Assembly (NCBI RefSeq): GCF_030541005.1
Contig: NZ_JASSVM010000011.1
Location: forward strand, 1-64,000
DNA: 64,000 nucleotides
Direction of reading: 5' to 3'
Origin: Marinobacter sp. SS5-14b
GTDB taxonomy: Bacteria > Pseudomonadota > Gammaproteobacteria > Pseudomonadales > Oleiphilaceae
How positions within the stretch are numbered: the stretch's first letter is position 1; every line of letters starts with the position of its first letter. This document shows positions 26,280-36,871 of the stretch, piece by piece. A program made the position numbers and the translations under genes. Below the pieces are notes generated by a model. It was not told the origin of the DNA. It did no database searches and saw only the letters and a list, made by a program, of their open reading frames with translations.

Positions 26280-26959
26280 TGGTAGATAGCAAGGCACCGG
26301 TCATCGCAGTTGATGGCCCCGGTGGTTCCGGCAAAGGCACCATAACTCAAATGTTGGCTCGTAAGTTGGGCTGGCATCTGCTGGACAGCGGGGCGCTTTA
26401 TCGACTGACGGCTCTGGCGGCCATGCGTCAGGGTGTGTCGCTGAAAGACGAGGCGGGCCTGGTCGAAGTTGCCGCGACACTCGATGTGGCGTTTGAACCG
26501 AGCCACGAAGGGCAGCCGGTTCGAGTGGTTTTGGCGGGTGAAGACGTTACTTCCGAAATCCGGACGGAGACTTGCGGCGACAACGCGTCTCAGGTAGCGG
26601 TTATGCAGCCCGTTCGGGACGCCTTGCTGCAGCGCCAGCGGGATTTCCGGAAGTTACCTGGCCTGGTGGCGGATGGTCGGGACATGGGAACCGTGGTGTT
26701 TCCCGATGCGCCTGCAAAGATTTTTTTGACCGCGAGCGCGGAAGAGCGTGCCCGGCGGCGGTACAATCAGTTGAAGGAAGCGGGTGTCGATGTTAACATT
26801 GACGCCGTTTTGGAAGAGATACGGGTACGTGATGAGCGGGATATTAACCGTTCTGCTGCCCCTCTCAAGCCTGCAGATGATGCGCAAGTCATTGATTCTA
26901 CGGGTTTGAGTATAGAAGAGGTGCTAGACAGGTGTATGGCCGCAGCAGGTCAGGCCTGA
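26279..26959 (+). CDS. cmk: Cytidylate kinase
   Basis: The 226-residue nucleotide monophosphate kinase has P-loop [12 protein letters not shown], the CMP-binding [14 protein letters not shown], and the conserved [20 protein letters not shown] plus [19 protein letters not shown]. It phosphorylates CMP and dCMP. Placement directly before rpsA is conserved widely in proteobacteria. Confidence 0.97.
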   Translation: MVDSKAPVIAVDGPGGSGKGTITQMLARKLGWHLLDSGALYRLTALAAMRQGVSLKDEAGLVEVAATLDVAFEPSHEGQPVRVVLAGEDVTSEIRTETCGDNASQVAVMQPVRDALLQRQRDFRKLPGLVADGRDMGTVVFPDAPAKIFLTASAEERARRRYNQLKEAGVDVNIDAVLEEIRVRDERDINRSAAPLKPADDAQVIDSTGLSIEEVLDRCMAAAGQA

Positions 26960-27090
26960 CTACACCTTTTTGTCGTTGGAATGCCGGAAACAGCGCAAAT
27001 TTGCCAGCCGCTGGCTGATTCCGGAAATCACTAACAGACCGTGTTGCTGGCTACACGGAGCACACTTGCGTTGATCATATAGGGCACATA

Positions 27091-28782
27091 ATGAGCGAGA
27101 GCTTTGCGGATCTTTTCGAAGAAAGTTTGAAAGAAATCGACATGCAACCGGGTTCCATCGTCCAGGGAACCGTAGTTGATGTTGATAACGACTGGGTCAC
27201 CGTTAACGCCGGACTTAAGTCCGAAGGCGTTATCCCCGCCTCCCAGTTCCTGAACGAAAAAGGCGAGTTGGAAGTACAAATCGGCGATGTTGTCGACGTG
27301 GCTCTCGATGCAGTTGAAGACGGTTTCGGTGAAACCCGTCTGTCCCGTGAGAAGGCCAAGCGCGCTGAAGCCTGGAAGGTACTCGAGAAGTCCTTCGAAG
27401 CTGAAGAAGTGGTTAAAGGCATCATTAATGGCAAGGTCAAAGGTGGTTTCACTGTTGATCTGGCTGGCATCCGTGCCTTCCTGCCGGGTTCCCTGGTAGA
27501 CGTTCGTCCGGTTCGCGATACTGCGCACCTGGAGAACAAAGAGCTCGAGTTCAAGGTTATCAAGCTGGACCAGAAGCGTAACAACGTGGTTGTTTCCCGC
27601 CGCGCCGTTCTGGAAGCAGAAAACAGCGAGCAGCGTGAAGCTCTGCTGGAAACCCTGACCGAAGGTCTGGAAATCAAAGGTATCGTCAAGAACCTGACTG
27701 ACTACGGCGCGTTCGTAGATCTGGGCGGTGTTGACGGCCTGCTGCACATCACCGACATGGCCTGGAAGCGCATCAAGCATCCGAGCGAAATCGTGAATGT
27801 GGGCGACGAAATCAATGTTAAAGTCCTGAAGTTTGACCGTGAGCGCAACCGCGTTTCTCTGGGTCTGAAGCAGCTGGGCGAAGATCCCTGGGTAGAAATC
27901 AAGGCTCGTTACCCGGAAAATGCCCGCGTTACTGCGCGCGTAACCAATCTGACAGACTACGGCTGCTTTGCCGAGCTGGAAGAGGGTGTTGAAGGTCTGG
28001 TTCACGTATCCGAAATGGACTGGACCAACAAGAACATCCATCCTTCCAAGGTTGTTCAGGTAGGTGACGAAGTTGAAGTTATGATCCTGGATATCGACGA
28101 AGAGCGTCGTCGTATTTCTCTGGGTATCAAGCAGTGCGTCTCCAACCCCTGGGAAGATTTCTCCGGCAACTTCAATAAAGGCGACCGTATCTCCGGTAAG
28201 ATCAAGTCAATCACTGACTTCGGTATCTTCATCGGTCTGGACGGTGGCATCGACGGTCTGGTTCATCTGTCTGATATCAGCTGGAACGAGACTGGCGAAG
28301 AAGCTGTTCGTGAATACAAGAAGGGCGACGAAGTTGAAACCGTTATCCTGTCTGTTGATCCGGAGCGTGAGCGTATTTCTCTGGGCATCAAGCAGCTGGA
28401 AAGCGATCCGTTTGCCGAGTTCGTTCAGCTGAACGACAAGGGCTCCATCGTTAAGGGTACTGTTTCTGCAGTTGACGCCAAAGGCGCCACCATTGCCCTG
28501 AACGAAGAAGTTGAAGCGGTACTGAAGGCTTCCGAAATCAGCCGTGACCGCGTTGAAGACGCGCGTAACGTTCTGAAGGAAGGCGAAGAAGTTGAAGCCA
28601 AGATCATCAGCATCGATCGCAAGAACCGTGTCATCAACCTGTCTGTGAAGTCTAAAGACGTTGAAGACGACAAGCAGGCGATTGAAACTGTTCGTGGCAA
28701 AACCGCTGAATCTTCTGGTGCGACCACCATTGGTGATCTCATCAAGGAGCAGATGCAGCAGCAAAACGCCAATAAGGAATAA
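27091..28782 (+). CDS. rpsA: 30S ribosomal protein S1
   Basis: The 563-residue product has six S1/OB repeats. Diagnostic repeats of [35 protein letters not shown] and [16 protein letters not shown] recur in variants through the protein. S1 binds mRNA on the 30S subunit and helps start translation on structured or weak-ribosome-site leaders. Codon use is markedly more biased than in neighbours, as expected for a highly expressed gene. A 131-bp gap after cmk allows a separate promoter, and a strong terminator follows. Confidence 0.98.
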   Translation: MSESFADLFEESLKEIDMQPGSIVQGTVVDVDNDWVTVNAGLKSEGVIPASQFLNEKGELEVQIGDVVDVALDAVEDGFGETRLSREKAKRAEAWKVLEKSFEAEEVVKGIINGKVKGGFTVDLAGIRAFLPGSLVDVRPVRDTAHLENKELEFKVIKLDQKRNNVVVSRRAVLEAENSEQREALLETLTEGLEIKGIVKNLTDYGAFVDLGGVDGLLHITDMAWKRIKHPSEIVNVGDEINVKVLKFDRERNRVSLGLKQLGEDPWVEIKARYPENARVTARVTNLTDYGCFAELEEGVEGLVHVSEMDWTNKNIHPSKVVQVGDEVEVMILDIDEERRRISLGIKQCVSNPWEDFSGNFNKGDRISGKIKSITDFGIFIGLDGGIDGLVHLSDISWNETGEEAVREYKKGDEVETVILSVDPERERISLGIKQLESDPFAEFVQLNDKGSIVKGTVSAVDAKGATIALNEEVEAVLKASEISRDRVEDARNVLKEGEEVEAKIISIDRKNRVINLSVKSKDVEDDKQAIETVRGKTAESSGATTIGDLIKEQMQQQNANKE

Positions 28783-28798
28783 AATTCCTGTTGGTATC

Positions 28799-28830
28799 AA
28801 AAAAACGGGCTCTAAGAGCCCGTTTTTTTT
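28799..28830 (+). terminator. Rho-independent terminator after rpsA
   Basis: ACGGGCTC (28805-28812) pairs with GAGCCCGT (28816-28823), preceded by an A-run and followed by at least eight T residues. This is a textbook intrinsic terminator, and the A-run makes it potentially bidirectional. Confidence 0.95.
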
Positions 28831-28914
28831 GTGTTTTTTTCTGGTTTGGCTAAACTAGAGGCACTAGAGTCCGGTATTTGACTACGGAATAATAATGATA
28901 GAGGGAATCGCCTC

Positions 28915-29211
28915 ATGACGAAGTCCGAACTGGTAGAACTGATTGCGTCAAAGCAGACTCAGCTCTCCGTAAAGGATGTTGAGTTAGCCGTAAAGACCAT
29001 CATTGAGCATATGTCTCAATCGCTTGCTGATGGACAACGCATTGAGATCAGAGGGTTTGGCAGTTTTTCTCTGCATCACAGAGAGGCAAGAACTGGCCGT
29101 AACCCGAAGACCGGGGAAGCGGTGCAGTTACCGGCAAAGTTTGTTCCTCACTTCAAGCCAGGCAAAGAGTTAAGAGAGCAGGTAAACGACAGCTTGAAGA
29201 AAGGCTTCTGA
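28915..29211 (+). CDS. ihfB: Integration host factor beta subunit
   Basis: This 98-residue HU/IHF-family DNA-bending protein has [20 protein letters not shown] at the start and the hallmark [20 protein letters not shown] beta-arm. The RNPKTGE tip contains the proline that intercalates DNA. The SIEXRGFGSF-type wording and the position after rpsA identify the beta rather than alpha subunit. IHF partners with IhfA encoded elsewhere. Confidence 0.97.
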   Translation: MTKSELVELIASKQTQLSVKDVELAVKTIIEHMSQSLADGQRIEIRGFGSFSLHHREARTGRNPKTGEAVQLPAKFVPHFKPGKELREQVNDSLKKGF

Positions 29212-29279
29212 ATACCTGTTGAGCACTGGCCAAAGAACACCGTAAGATCGGGCATGATGCCTGTCTGGAGCGCATACAC

Positions 29280-29582
29280 ATGGCGGGACTACAAAAGATC
29301 CTACTGATAGTTTTGGTTCTTGTGCTGATACTTATTGCTCTGGTGTTCTCGCTGAATAATCAGATGGCGGTATCGCTCAACTTCTTGCTGTTTGAAACCC
29401 AGCCACATGGGGTAGCCGTCTGGATTATTATGTCTTTTGTGATAGGTGCCTTAGTGGGCGTTCTGATCACGATGCTGGCTACCTTCCGTTCGGCGGTTTC
29501 TCAACGTAACCTGAGAAAGCGGCTTGATCGCGCTGAGCATGCGCTAGAGAAATCCAAGGCTCAGAACGACCAGGCGCTTTGA
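29280..29582 (+). CDS. lapA: LapA-type inner-membrane protein (LPS assembly/LpxC control)
   Basis: The 100-residue DUF1049-type protein has two transmembrane helices (about 7-25, LLIVLVLVLILIALVFSL, and about 43-65, VAVWIIMSFVIGALVGVLI). A cytoplasmic coiled coil rich in R, K and E follows (RNLRKRLDRAEHALEKSKA). LapA works with LapB in regulating lipopolysaccharide synthesis. It overlaps lapB by one base, and the ihfB-lapA-lapB-pyrF order is conserved. Confidence 0.92.
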   Translation: MAGLQKILLIVLVLVLILIALVFSLNNQMAVSLNFLLFETQPHGVAVWIIMSFVIGALVGVLITMLATFRSAVSQRNLRKRLDRAEHALEKSKAQNDQAL

Positions 29583-30751
29583 TGGACATAGTGTTTAACT
29601 GGCTGCTCTTGACGGTAGCTGTTGGGCTAGGCTGGCTGGCCGGAAGGTTTGGAAGTCAGTCTCGACGGTCCCGAAAAGCCATTTCTGATGAAGACTCTGT
29701 CCGGGATCGGCTGCAATTTCTGTTTACCAACTACTCTGATCAGGCCGTAGAAAACTTTGTTCAGTCATTGCCTGTCAACAAAGATACGGTCAGCCTTCAT
29801 TTATCCATCGGTAGCCATTTTCGCAATAAAGGCGAAACTGATCGTGCCACCCTGATTCACCAGAATCTGCTTGCCCGCCCGGAGTTGCCGGCCCGTTATA
29901 CGCCCCAGGTTACTCTGGAACTGGCCATGGACTATCTCAATGCGGGCTTGCTCGACAGGGCAGAGTCACTTTTTCACCAGCTCATGGGCGACCGTGAGTA
30001 CGGGCGGAAGGCCTCGGGTGAATTAATCGATCTGTATCAGCAGGAAAAAGAGTGGCAGAAGGCGGCGCAGGTTGCCCGAACGCTCACGCGAAATGACGCA
30101 GACCCTGCAATGTTTAAAACCTTGGCGTACATCACTTGTGAGTTGGCAGATCAGTCATTAAAACTGGACGATCGATGGGCCGCTCAGAAGCTTGCCAAGG
30201 AAGCCTTGGATTATGATCGTTCTTGTGTCCGCGCCACCTTGTTATTGATGAAGCTTCAGATCCGCCAGGGCAATTATCGGGATGCAGGCAACCAGAGCTT
30301 GAAAGTGTTTGACCAGAATCCAGCGTTCGGCCCGGAGGCGGTAGACCGGTTGATGAAACTGGAGCACGAACACGGCGATGTCGGGCGCCTGGTCAAAAAG
30401 CTGAGAAAGCTGTATGAGCAGTACCCCGGCACTAGCCTTTTGCTGGCGCTGGTCGAGTCGGTGGAGCGCTCTTCCAGTCGCCCCGCTGCCATTGATCTAC
30501 TGCGTCAGGAGTTGGAGGTAAGGCCTTCTGTACGTGGGCTGCTGCGGCTGGTGGAAATGGCGGGTTATGAAAAAGGCATGACCACCGACGAAGGCCGATT
30601 GGTCAGTCGTATTGGTCACCTGATTCTCGCGAATCGGCCTGTGTATCGCTGCGTAAGCTGCGGGTTTGCTGGCCAGCAGTTGCATTGGCTGTGCCCCAGC
30701 TGCAAACAATGGGAAACGGTGCGGCCTATTCAGGGCGTAGAAGCCGAATAA
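29582..30751 (+). CDS. lapB: LapB (YciM): TPR scaffold for LPS regulation
   Basis: The 389-residue protein has one N-terminal transmembrane helix (VFNWLLLTVAVGLGWLAGRF) and a stack of TPR repeats through about residue 330. It ends in a C-terminal rubredoxin-like metal site, YRCVSCGFAGQQLHWLCPSC. LapB recruits FtsH to degrade LpxC and so sets lipopolysaccharide output. The four cysteines of the rubredoxin knuckle are present. ATG 29582 overlaps the lapA stop. A second FtsH-like protease is encoded at 13314-15203 in this window. Confidence 0.95.
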   Translation: MDIVFNWLLLTVAVGLGWLAGRFGSQSRRSRKAISDEDSVRDRLQFLFTNYSDQAVENFVQSLPVNKDTVSLHLSIGSHFRNKGETDRATLIHQNLLARPELPARYTPQVTLELAMDYLNAGLLDRAESLFHQLMGDREYGRKASGELIDLYQQEKEWQKAAQVARTLTRNDADPAMFKTLAYITCELADQSLKLDDRWAAQKLAKEALDYDRSCVRATLLLMKLQIRQGNYRDAGNQSLKVFDQNPAFGPEAVDRLMKLEHEHGDVGRLVKKLRKLYEQYPGTSLLLALVESVERSSSRPAAIDLLRQELEVRPSVRGLLRLVEMAGYEKGMTTDEGRLVSRIGHLILANRPVYRCVSCGFAGQQLHWLCPSCKQWETVRPIQGVEAE

Positions 30752-30782
30752 CGTTTTAACCTACTGATCCGGAAACCTGACT

Positions 30783-31493
30783 GTGCAAAACACGAATGAC
30801 CCGAAGATTATCGTCGCCCTGGATTTTCCCTCTCAGAGTCCGGCTCTGGCCCTGGCTGAGCAGCTGGATCCTGCGAAATGCCGTTTGAAGGTGGGTAAGG
30901 AGCTGTTCACCCGCTCTGGCCCGGCTTTGGTAAAGGTGTTGCAGGGCAAAGGTTTTGATGTATTCCTGGACCTGAAATTCCATGATATCCCGAACACTAC
31001 ATCCTCTGCTGTTGCGGCAGCTGCTGACCTCGGGGTTTGGATGGTGAATGTGCATGCGTCTGGCGGCGAAAAGATGATGGTTGCCTGCCGTGAACGTCTG
31101 GAGGCATTTGGTGCTGACAAGCCGCTCCTGATCGCTGTAACGGTGCTAACCAGTATGTCGGACGCAGATCTGACCGGTATCGGCATCACCGGGGGGGCGG
31201 AAGCCCACGTATCCCGTCTGGCTACGCTGACCAAAAACTGTGGCCTTGACGGCGTAGTCTGTTCCGCCCAGGAGGCCCCGCGCCTGAAAGCAGAGCAGGG
31301 CACCGACTTCCAGCTCATCACCCCTGGGATCCGTCCGCTGACCGCCGACAAAGGCGACCAGCAACGCATCATGACCCCCACGGACGCCCTCAAAGCCGGC
31401 TCTGACTACCTCGTCATCGGCCGCCCAATCACCCAGGCGCCTGATCCTCTGGCCGCCCTCGAAGCCATCCACGCTGAGGTGGTCTCGGTCTAG
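30783..31493 (+). CDS. pyrF: Orotidine 5'-phosphate decarboxylase
   Basis: The 236-residue TIM-barrel enzyme starts at GTG 30783. The catalytic Lys/Asp tetrad segment [12 protein letters not shown] is present, along with IVALDFPS at the N-terminus, the phosphate-binding LITPGIRP and [14 protein letters not shown]. It catalyses the last step of UMP synthesis. pyrD, for an earlier step, lies 8.5 kb away. Two copies of an intergenic hairpin element start 49 bp after its stop. Confidence 0.97.
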   Translation: MQNTNDPKIIVALDFPSQSPALALAEQLDPAKCRLKVGKELFTRSGPALVKVLQGKGFDVFLDLKFHDIPNTTSSAVAAAADLGVWMVNVHASGGEKMMVACRERLEAFGADKPLLIAVTVLTSMSDADLTGIGITGGAEAHVSRLATLTKNCGLDGVVCSAQEAPRLKAEQGTDFQLITPGIRPLTADKGDQQRIMTPTDALKAGSDYLVIGRPITQAPDPLAALEAIHAEVVSV

Positions 31494-31541
31494 CTGTGGT
31501 TTTGGGGCAAAGCCCGCTACTAGCCTGTTGGTTTTGCAATG

Positions 31542-31651
31542 TGGGGCTGTGGGGGCTGGCTCCCAAAAACCGCTACAAGCACATCCATGTGCGCTTGGGC
31601 TCCGCCATCCATGGCTCCGCACATTTTTGGGAGCCAGCCCCCACAGCCCCA
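31542..31651 (+). repeat. Hairpin element copy A (forward core)
   Basis: Perfect 28-bp arms at 31542-31569 and 31624-31651 (inner end CTCCCAAAAA facing TTTTTGGGAG) enclose a 54-bp core at 31570-31623. The core has two internal palindromes, GCACATCCATGTGC and GCCATCCATGGC. The arm sequence is unique to this copy; the core is shared with five others in the window. It lies between pyrF and a convergent tRNA/aminotransferase pair, 103 bp from copy B, which has the opposite orientation. Confidence 0.9.
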
Positions 31652-31754
31652 TCCCCGGTTAAGGTGAAATAGTCCTATCAAACCTGCTATGAATTGGACG
31701 TGTCGGCCTAACGAGTTGTCGCGGTTCTGTAATGACTATACTGGCGCTGCTCAA

Positions 31755-31866
31755 GTGGCAGGGTGGGAAGGCCTTTCCAAAAATCTCGGAGGCCATGGAT
31801 GGCCGGAGCGAAGCGCACATGGATGTGCTCGTAGCGTTTTTTGGAAAGGCCTTCCCATCCTGCCAC
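31755..31866 (-). repeat. Hairpin element copy B (reverse core)
   Basis: 29-bp arms at 31755-31783 and 31838-31866 match except for one G/T position, and the 54-bp core (31784-31837) is the reverse complement of the copy A type, containing GGCCATGGATGGCC and GCACATGGATGTGC. The arm sequence (outer end GTGGCAGGGTGGG) is unlike copy A. Copies A and B form a head-to-head pair downstream of pyrF. Confidence 0.9.
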
Positions 31867-31935
31867 CCCGCCAATCCAATCAGGCTAGGGCCGGAGACCA
31901 ACCAAACCACCAAATCTCGCAGGAAAATCAGGCAA

Positions 31936-31975
31936 GAAAAAAGCCCGCTAATTCAGAGAACTAGCGGGCTTTTAA
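31936..31975 (-). terminator. Terminator downstream of tRNA-Asn (copy 1)
   Basis: AAGCCCGCTA (31941-31950) pairs with TAGCGGGCTT (31962-31971), flanked by an A-run on the left and T-run on the right. Read on the minus strand it follows the tRNA gene directly and ends in a U-tract. It could also stop plus-strand transcription coming from pyrF. Confidence 0.9.
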
Positions 31976-31980
31976 AATAG

Positions 31981-32056
31981 TGGCTCCCCGACCTGGGCTC
32001 GAACCAGGGACAAACGGATTAACAGTCCGTTGCTCTACCAACTGAGCTATCGGGGA
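31981..32056 (-). tRNA. tRNA-Asn (anticodon GTT)
   Basis: The minus strand reads TCCCCGATAGCTCAGTTGG at the 5' end, an anticodon arm CGGACTGTTAATCCG with anticodon GTT, a T-arm with GGTTCGAGCC and an encoded CCA end. All four arms pair. It is 76 nt long and identical to the second copy at 46694-46769. Confidence 0.97.
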
Positions 32057-32126
32057 ACGTCGTCATGTGACGAGGCGCGTATATTAAGTTGGCTATACCG
32101 CCTCGTCAAGTCTCTGGCTAAAATTT

Positions 32127-33311
32127 TTAGCCAAGTGCCTTTTGCAAACGCTCAATGGCCTTCTGCAGGTTATCCATGCTGGTGGCAAAGCTCAGGCGCA
32201 TGTGGCCCGGGCTGCCAAAAGCAGAACCTGGAACCAGGGCAACACCGGCTTCGGTCAGTAGCTTCTCGGCAAACTCCACATCCGAGCTCACGCCGTCAGT
32301 CGCATCAATTGCGCCCTGAAAGCTCGGGAATACGTAGAAGGTACCGTCGCCGTAAGGGCATTCAACGCCTGGGAGCTTGTTGAGTGCCTCTACCAGCCAG
32401 TCGTGGCGCTCCTTGAATGCTTTGACCATGTCACCCACGCACGCCTGATCACCGTCCAATGCAGCAGTGGCAGCTGCCTGGGAAATAGAGCAGGGGTTTG
32501 AGGTGCTTTGGGACTGTACCTTCTTCATGGCGCCGATGATCTTCGCCGGGCCGGCCGCATAGCCGATACGCCAGCCTGTCATCGAGTAGGCCTTGGAGAC
32601 ACCGTTCAGCACAAAGGTGCGGTCATAAAGCTCGGGACACGCGTTCAGGATGTTGCAGAACGGCTTGCCGGTCCACAGGATCGGCTCGTACATGTCGTCG
32701 GTGGCGATCATGATGTTCGGGTACTTTTTCAGTACCTCGCCAATCGCCTGCAGCTCTTCCAGAGAGTAGGCCATGCCGCTCGGGTTGGAGGGGCTGTTGA
32801 TCACGAACAGGCGGGTGCGCTCTGTGATGGCGTTTTCCAGCTGTTCCGGAGTGATCTTGAAGCGGGTGTCCACCGTGGTCTCGATGATGACCGGTTTGCC
32901 TTCGGCAACCAGAACCATATCCGGGTAGGATACCCAGTAAGGCGCAGGGATGATGGCTTCGTCACCGGCGTTCAGCGTGGCCAGTGCAAGGTTGAAAAAG
33001 CTCTGTTTGCCTCCACTGCTTACCAGTATCTGGTTGGCTTCGTATTCCAGGCCGTTGTCACGTTTGAACTTCGCAATAATCGCTTTCTTCAGAGCGGGCG
33101 TACCATCAACGGCAGTGTACTTGGTCTGGCCGTTGTTGATGGCCTCAATCGCTGCCTGTTTGATGTGCTCTGGGGTATCGAAGTCCGGCTCGCCAGCACC
33201 CAGGCCTATGATGTCCTGGCCGGCAGCGCGAAGTTCGGCTGCTTTGTTGGTAACTGCGAGGGTAGGGGAAGGCTTGATCGCCTGTACTCGGCTGGAAAGT
33301 TGAAGGTCCAA
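32127..33311 (-). CDS. PLP-dependent aspartate-type aminotransferase (class I)
   Basis: The 394-residue fold-type I aminotransferase has the N-terminal substrate segment [15 protein letters not shown], cofactor contacts [14 protein letters not shown] and [10 protein letters not shown], and the PLP lysine in [20 protein letters not shown]. The wording matches the 1-beta subgroup of aspartate aminotransferases (AspB/AatA-like), which interconvert aspartate/oxaloacetate and glutamate/2-oxoglutarate. Some members also use prephenate. It is divergent from uvrB and has the tRNA-Asn gene downstream on the same strand. Confidence 0.92.
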   Translation of the reverse strand: MDLQLSSRVQAIKPSPTLAVTNKAAELRAAGQDIIGLGAGEPDFDTPEHIKQAAIEAINNGQTKYTAVDGTPALKKAIIAKFKRDNGLEYEANQILVSSGGKQSFFNLALATLNAGDEAIIPAPYWVSYPDMVLVAEGKPVIIETTVDTRFKITPEQLENAITERTRLFVINSPSNPSGMAYSLEELQAIGEVLKKYPNIMIATDDMYEPILWTGKPFCNILNACPELYDRTFVLNGVSKAYSMTGWRIGYAAGPAKIIGAMKKVQSQSTSNPCSISQAAATAALDGDQACVGDMVKAFKERHDWLVEALNKLPGVECPYGDGTFYVFPSFQGAIDATDGVSSDVEFAEKLLTEAGVALVPGSAFGSPGHMRLSFATSMDNLQKAIERLQKALG

Positions 33312-33498
33312 ACTTGAGCTCCTTAAAGCTGCGTCTTATGGGCGGCGATCGGCAGGGCAGGAGCCAGACGTCCTGGCTGATAATTCACCCAGCCGTCGAT
33401 CGCACAGATGGTATCATGAAGCAGCGCTATCGCTAAATTTCTTATACGTACTGCCCGTATTCATGGCAGTGCCGATTCTTGGAGGTTCGTTGCCAGTT

Positions 33499-35556
33499 AT
33501 GGCCAGTAAAACACCCAGTTCCGTCAAAGAAGGTGCGTTTCGCGTTGACTCGCCTTACCAGCCCGCAGGCGATCAACCCAAAGCAATCGCAGGACTGGTC
33601 GACGGTATCCATTCTGGCCTGGCGCACCAGACTCTGCTGGGGGTAACCGGATCGGGTAAAACCTTCACGATTGCCAATGTCATCCAGCAAGTCCAGCGGC
33701 CAACCATCGTCATGGCTCACAATAAGACCTTGGCTGCCCAGTTGTATGGCGAATTCAAGGAATTCTTCCCGGATAATGCCGTGGAATATTTCGTGTCTTA
33801 CTACGATTACTATCAGCCGGAGGCCTATGTGCCTTCGTCAGATACGTTCATTGAGAAAGATGCGTCGATCAACGAGCACATCGAACAGATGCGGCTGTCG
33901 GCGACCAAGGCGCTGCTTGAGCGGCCAGATGCGATCATCGTGGCCTCTGTATCGTCTATCTATGGCCTGGGTGATCCGCAGTCCTACATGAAAATGATGC
34001 TGCACCTGGATAGGGGTGATCCGGTGGATCAGCGGGCCATTCTGCGCCGGCTGGCTGAACTGCAGTACACCCGTAACGACATCGAGTTTCATCGAGCTAA
34101 TTACCGGGTGCGGGGGGATGTGATTGATGTGTTCCCGGCTGAATCCGAGCGCGAGGCAATTCGCATTGAATTGTTTGACGATGAGGTGGAACAGCTAAGT
34201 TACTTCGATCCTCTGACCGGAGAGGTGCTGCGTCGGGTGCCCCGGGTGACTATCTATCCAAAATCTCACTACGTTACGCCGCGACAAAAAGTGCTGGATG
34301 CGGTTGAGCATATCAAGGTAGAACTGGATGAGCGGCTGAAAGTGCTGCGTGATAACCACCGATTGGTGGAGGCGCAACGGCTGGAGGAGCGCACCCGATA
34401 TGACATTGAAATGATGCTGGAGCTGGGTTACTGCAACGGCATTGAGAACTACTCAAGATACTTGTCCGGACGTGCGCCGGGCGAGCCGCCACCCACGTTG
34501 TTTGATTATCTGCCGCCTAATGCCTTGCTGGTGGTGGATGAGTCCCACGTGACTATATCCCAGATTGGCGCCATGTATAAAGGCGACCGCTCAAGAAAAG
34601 AAACTCTGGTGGAATACGGGTTCCGACTGCCTTCGGCACTGGACAACCGCCCCATGCGTTTCGAGGAATGGGAGCGAATTGCACCGCAAATGATTTTTGT
34701 GTCCGCCACGCCTGGCAACTACGAAGCGGAGCATGCTGGCCAGGTGGTGGAGCAGGTCGTCAGGCCCACGGGCTTGCTGGACCCGGTGATCGAAGTGCGG
34801 CCGGCGTCTACCCAGGTGGACGACCTGTTGTCTGAGATTCATAGCCGTGTGGCTGTCGAAGAGCGTGTGCTGGTCACGACGCTGACTAAACGCATGGCGG
34901 AGGATCTGACCGACTTCCTGATGGAGCACGAGATCCGTGTGCGCTACCTGCACTCAGACATCGATACCGTGGAGCGGGTGGAAATCATTCGCGATCTTCG
35001 TCGGGGTGAGTTTGATGTGCTGGTGGGCATTAATCTGCTGAGGGAAGGATTGGACATGCCCGAGGTGTCCCTGGTGGCGATTCTGGATGCAGATAAAGAA
35101 GGCTTCCTGCGCAGTGAACGTTCGTTGATCCAAACCATTGGTCGCGCCGCCCGCAACGTCAACGGTAAGGCGATTCTGTATGGCGACCGGATTACCGGTT
35201 CCATGCAGCGGGCTCTGGATGAAACCGAGCGGCGCCGGGCCAAACAGCAGGCTCATAATGAAGAGCATGGAATCACGCCCACCGGTCTGAACAAAAAAAT
35301 CGCTGACATTATGGAAGGCGCCACTGGTGGCGGCCGTGGGCGTCGCAAACCGGAGCGGCCGGGCCAGAAAGCGGCGGAAGAAGCAGAGGATTATCTGGTC
35401 AAGGCGGGCAAACGGTCGCCACAGGATTTGCTCAAGGAAGTGGCAAAGCTGGAAGACGATATGTACAAAGCCGCCGCCGATCTGGATTTCGAAACCGCCG
35501 CCCGGCTTCGGGATCAGATTTCCGAGCTCAAGGAGGCGGCGATTCGCACCGGCTGA
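33499..35556 (+). CDS. uvrB: Excinuclease ABC subunit B
   Basis: UvrB is the helicase-like damage-verification subunit of nucleotide excision repair. Walker A GVTGSGKT is at residues 48-55, the beta-hairpin [20 protein letters not shown] is present, as are VVDESHVT, the [18 protein letters not shown] motif, QTIGRAARN and a C-terminal UVR coiled coil ([20 protein letters not shown]) for UvrA/UvrC binding. I use ATG 33499 (685 residues). TTG 33490 lies closer to GGAGG at 33481-33485, and an ATG at 33463 lacks a ribosome site, so the exact start is unsure by a few codons. Confidence 0.96.
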   Translation: MASKTPSSVKEGAFRVDSPYQPAGDQPKAIAGLVDGIHSGLAHQTLLGVTGSGKTFTIANVIQQVQRPTIVMAHNKTLAAQLYGEFKEFFPDNAVEYFVSYYDYYQPEAYVPSSDTFIEKDASINEHIEQMRLSATKALLERPDAIIVASVSSIYGLGDPQSYMKMMLHLDRGDPVDQRAILRRLAELQYTRNDIEFHRANYRVRGDVIDVFPAESEREAIRIELFDDEVEQLSYFDPLTGEVLRRVPRVTIYPKSHYVTPRQKVLDAVEHIKVELDERLKVLRDNHRLVEAQRLEERTRYDIEMMLELGYCNGIENYSRYLSGRAPGEPPPTLFDYLPPNALLVVDESHVTISQIGAMYKGDRSRKETLVEYGFRLPSALDNRPMRFEEWERIAPQMIFVSATPGNYEAEHAGQVVEQVVRPTGLLDPVIEVRPASTQVDDLLSEIHSRVAVEERVLVTTLTKRMAEDLTDFLMEHEIRVRYLHSDIDTVERVEIIRDLRRGEFDVLVGINLLREGLDMPEVSLVAILDADKEGFLRSERSLIQTIGRAARNVNGKAILYGDRITGSMQRALDETERRRAKQQAHNEEHGITPTGLNKKIADIMEGATGGGRGRRKPERPGQKAAEEAEDYLVKAGKRSPQDLLKEVAKLEDDMYKAAADLDFETAARLRDQISELKEAAIRTG

Positions 35557-36678
35557 TCAGTTCCTTTTCGGGCCAACGATAACGGCGGCCTGTAACGGCT
35601 GGTTGCGACCGTAGCTCGACATCTTTCCGAATACCCGTTTGTCGATGGGCAGATACTGCTTGTCGGCAACGGTTTCCCCCTCTTCGACGTCGATCTCCGG
35701 GTCGTGCAAGTAGACGAAATCCTCATCCATGGCGCACACGGTGACCCAATGGGGTACCCGGCTGCGGTTTAGTTGCCAGGTGCTGATCAGGATGACGGGA
35801 ATCTGGCCCTTGTGCAGTGCAGCTTCCATGGCCTCCAGCGTGAGCGGGTCATGGTGGAGCTGAATGCCGGTCTGGCCGATGTCGTGCAGAAAGCCTTCAT
35901 GCACCAGTTCCAATACCCGCTTTTTATCGTCATTGCGGACCGTGTCTTTGAACAGTGCTCCTTCCTGGCTGATCCAGGCGCTGGCTTCAAAACCACGATG
36001 CCAGGCTGACAGTGCCAGGCCGTGGGGGCCACAGCCTCCGTGTCCGGCCAACATGAAAATGGTGGTCGCCTCACGCCAGATTTTCAGTTCCTCCAGCGTG
36101 TTGAGTGTTTGCTGCTCATCCAGCGCCGCCATGGCCATAATCAGCGCCGAGGGGCCACAGGTAAATTCGGTCGTTTGCGGATAATAGGGCACCGCCAGGT
36201 ATTCATGGGATGGCTCGTAATACAGGATCCGGCGCTCAAAACGCAGTGCCGTGCCATGGTCTTCATAGTAGTCCCGATAAGTGCCGAACTGGCGATAACC
36301 CAGGCGACGATAGAGGTTGATGGCACCGGCATTGTCTTCCCGGACTTCGAGGCGCATTACGATGCGATCAGCGTCGACGGCTTCTTTTTCGGCCTCACGT
36401 ACCAGCCTTTCGCCCACCCCTCGGCCACGCACCGAAGGCGAGACCGCAATCGAGTAGATTCTGGCCAGGCGGGTGGCCGCGTTCATCAACACCAGGCAAT
36501 ACCCCACCAGCTCGGAGTCTTGCTCCGCAACGATCAACCGGTCTCTGGGCATTTCAAGAAATCGCCGGAAGCTGCGGCGCGAAATACGGTCTTCGCTGAA
36601 GCAGCGGTTTTCCAGTTGCACCAAGGGGCTCAGGTCGTCGGAGACGGCTTGTCGAAGCAGTACATCAGGCATAAACAT
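35557..36678 (-). CDS. GNAT acetyltransferase fused to a C39-like cysteine peptidase
   Basis: The product is about 373 residues in two parts. The N-terminal GNAT acetyltransferase, about residues 5-150, has IAVSPSVRGRGVGERLVREA as the acetyl-CoA loop and LEVREDNAGAINLYRRLGY. A papain-like C39 peptidase domain at about 160-370 has the putative catalytic cysteine in TTEFTCGPSALIMAMAAL and the His/Asp pair in VPHWVTVCAMDEDFVYLHDP. No secretion signal or transporter domain is present, so it is cytosolic. It is divergent from a RimK-like ligase gene; such pairs are recurrent in proteobacteria and suggest a peptide-tag or small-peptide pathway. The substrate is unknown. Confidence 0.85.
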   Translation of the reverse strand: MFMPDVLLRQAVSDDLSPLVQLENRCFSEDRISRRSFRRFLEMPRDRLIVAEQDSELVGYCLVLMNAATRLARIYSIAVSPSVRGRGVGERLVREAEKEAVDADRIVMRLEVREDNAGAINLYRRLGYRQFGTYRDYYEDHGTALRFERRILYYEPSHEYLAVPYYPQTTEFTCGPSALIMAMAALDEQQTLNTLEELKIWREATTIFMLAGHGGCGPHGLALSAWHRGFEASAWISQEGALFKDTVRNDDKKRVLELVHEGFLHDIGQTGIQLHHDPLTLEAMEAALHKGQIPVILISTWQLNRSRVPHWVTVCAMDEDFVYLHDPEIDVEEGETVADKQYLPIDKRVFGKMSSYGRNQPLQAAVIVGPKRN

Positions 36679-36871
36679 CAAACCCCGGGGTGTAAAAAGA
36701 GCAGGAAGCTGGTGGCCACTTCCACTGCAGCTATTATGGTAGAGAGCACAGGGTTTCGATAGCGGCTAATCATGCGTAAAAGCACGCATCACGGCCTGAT
36801 TGTGGAGTTGATTGCTACGGCGTATTGTTGCGCACATTATCCGGCTGAACCTTCAGGGAGGAATGCCATCT

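Noticed and set aside
31146..31652. Small frames crossing the hairpin elements (also near 31659-31980, 43874-44108 and 57724-58205)
   Set aside because: Repeated short peptide stretches result from translating the shared core; frames differ and no ribosome sites fit, so these are not genes.
31542..31866. CRISPR array interpretation of the repeated hairpins
   Set aside because: Copies are palindromic, dispersed and not regularly spaced with unique spacers; no cas genes are present.
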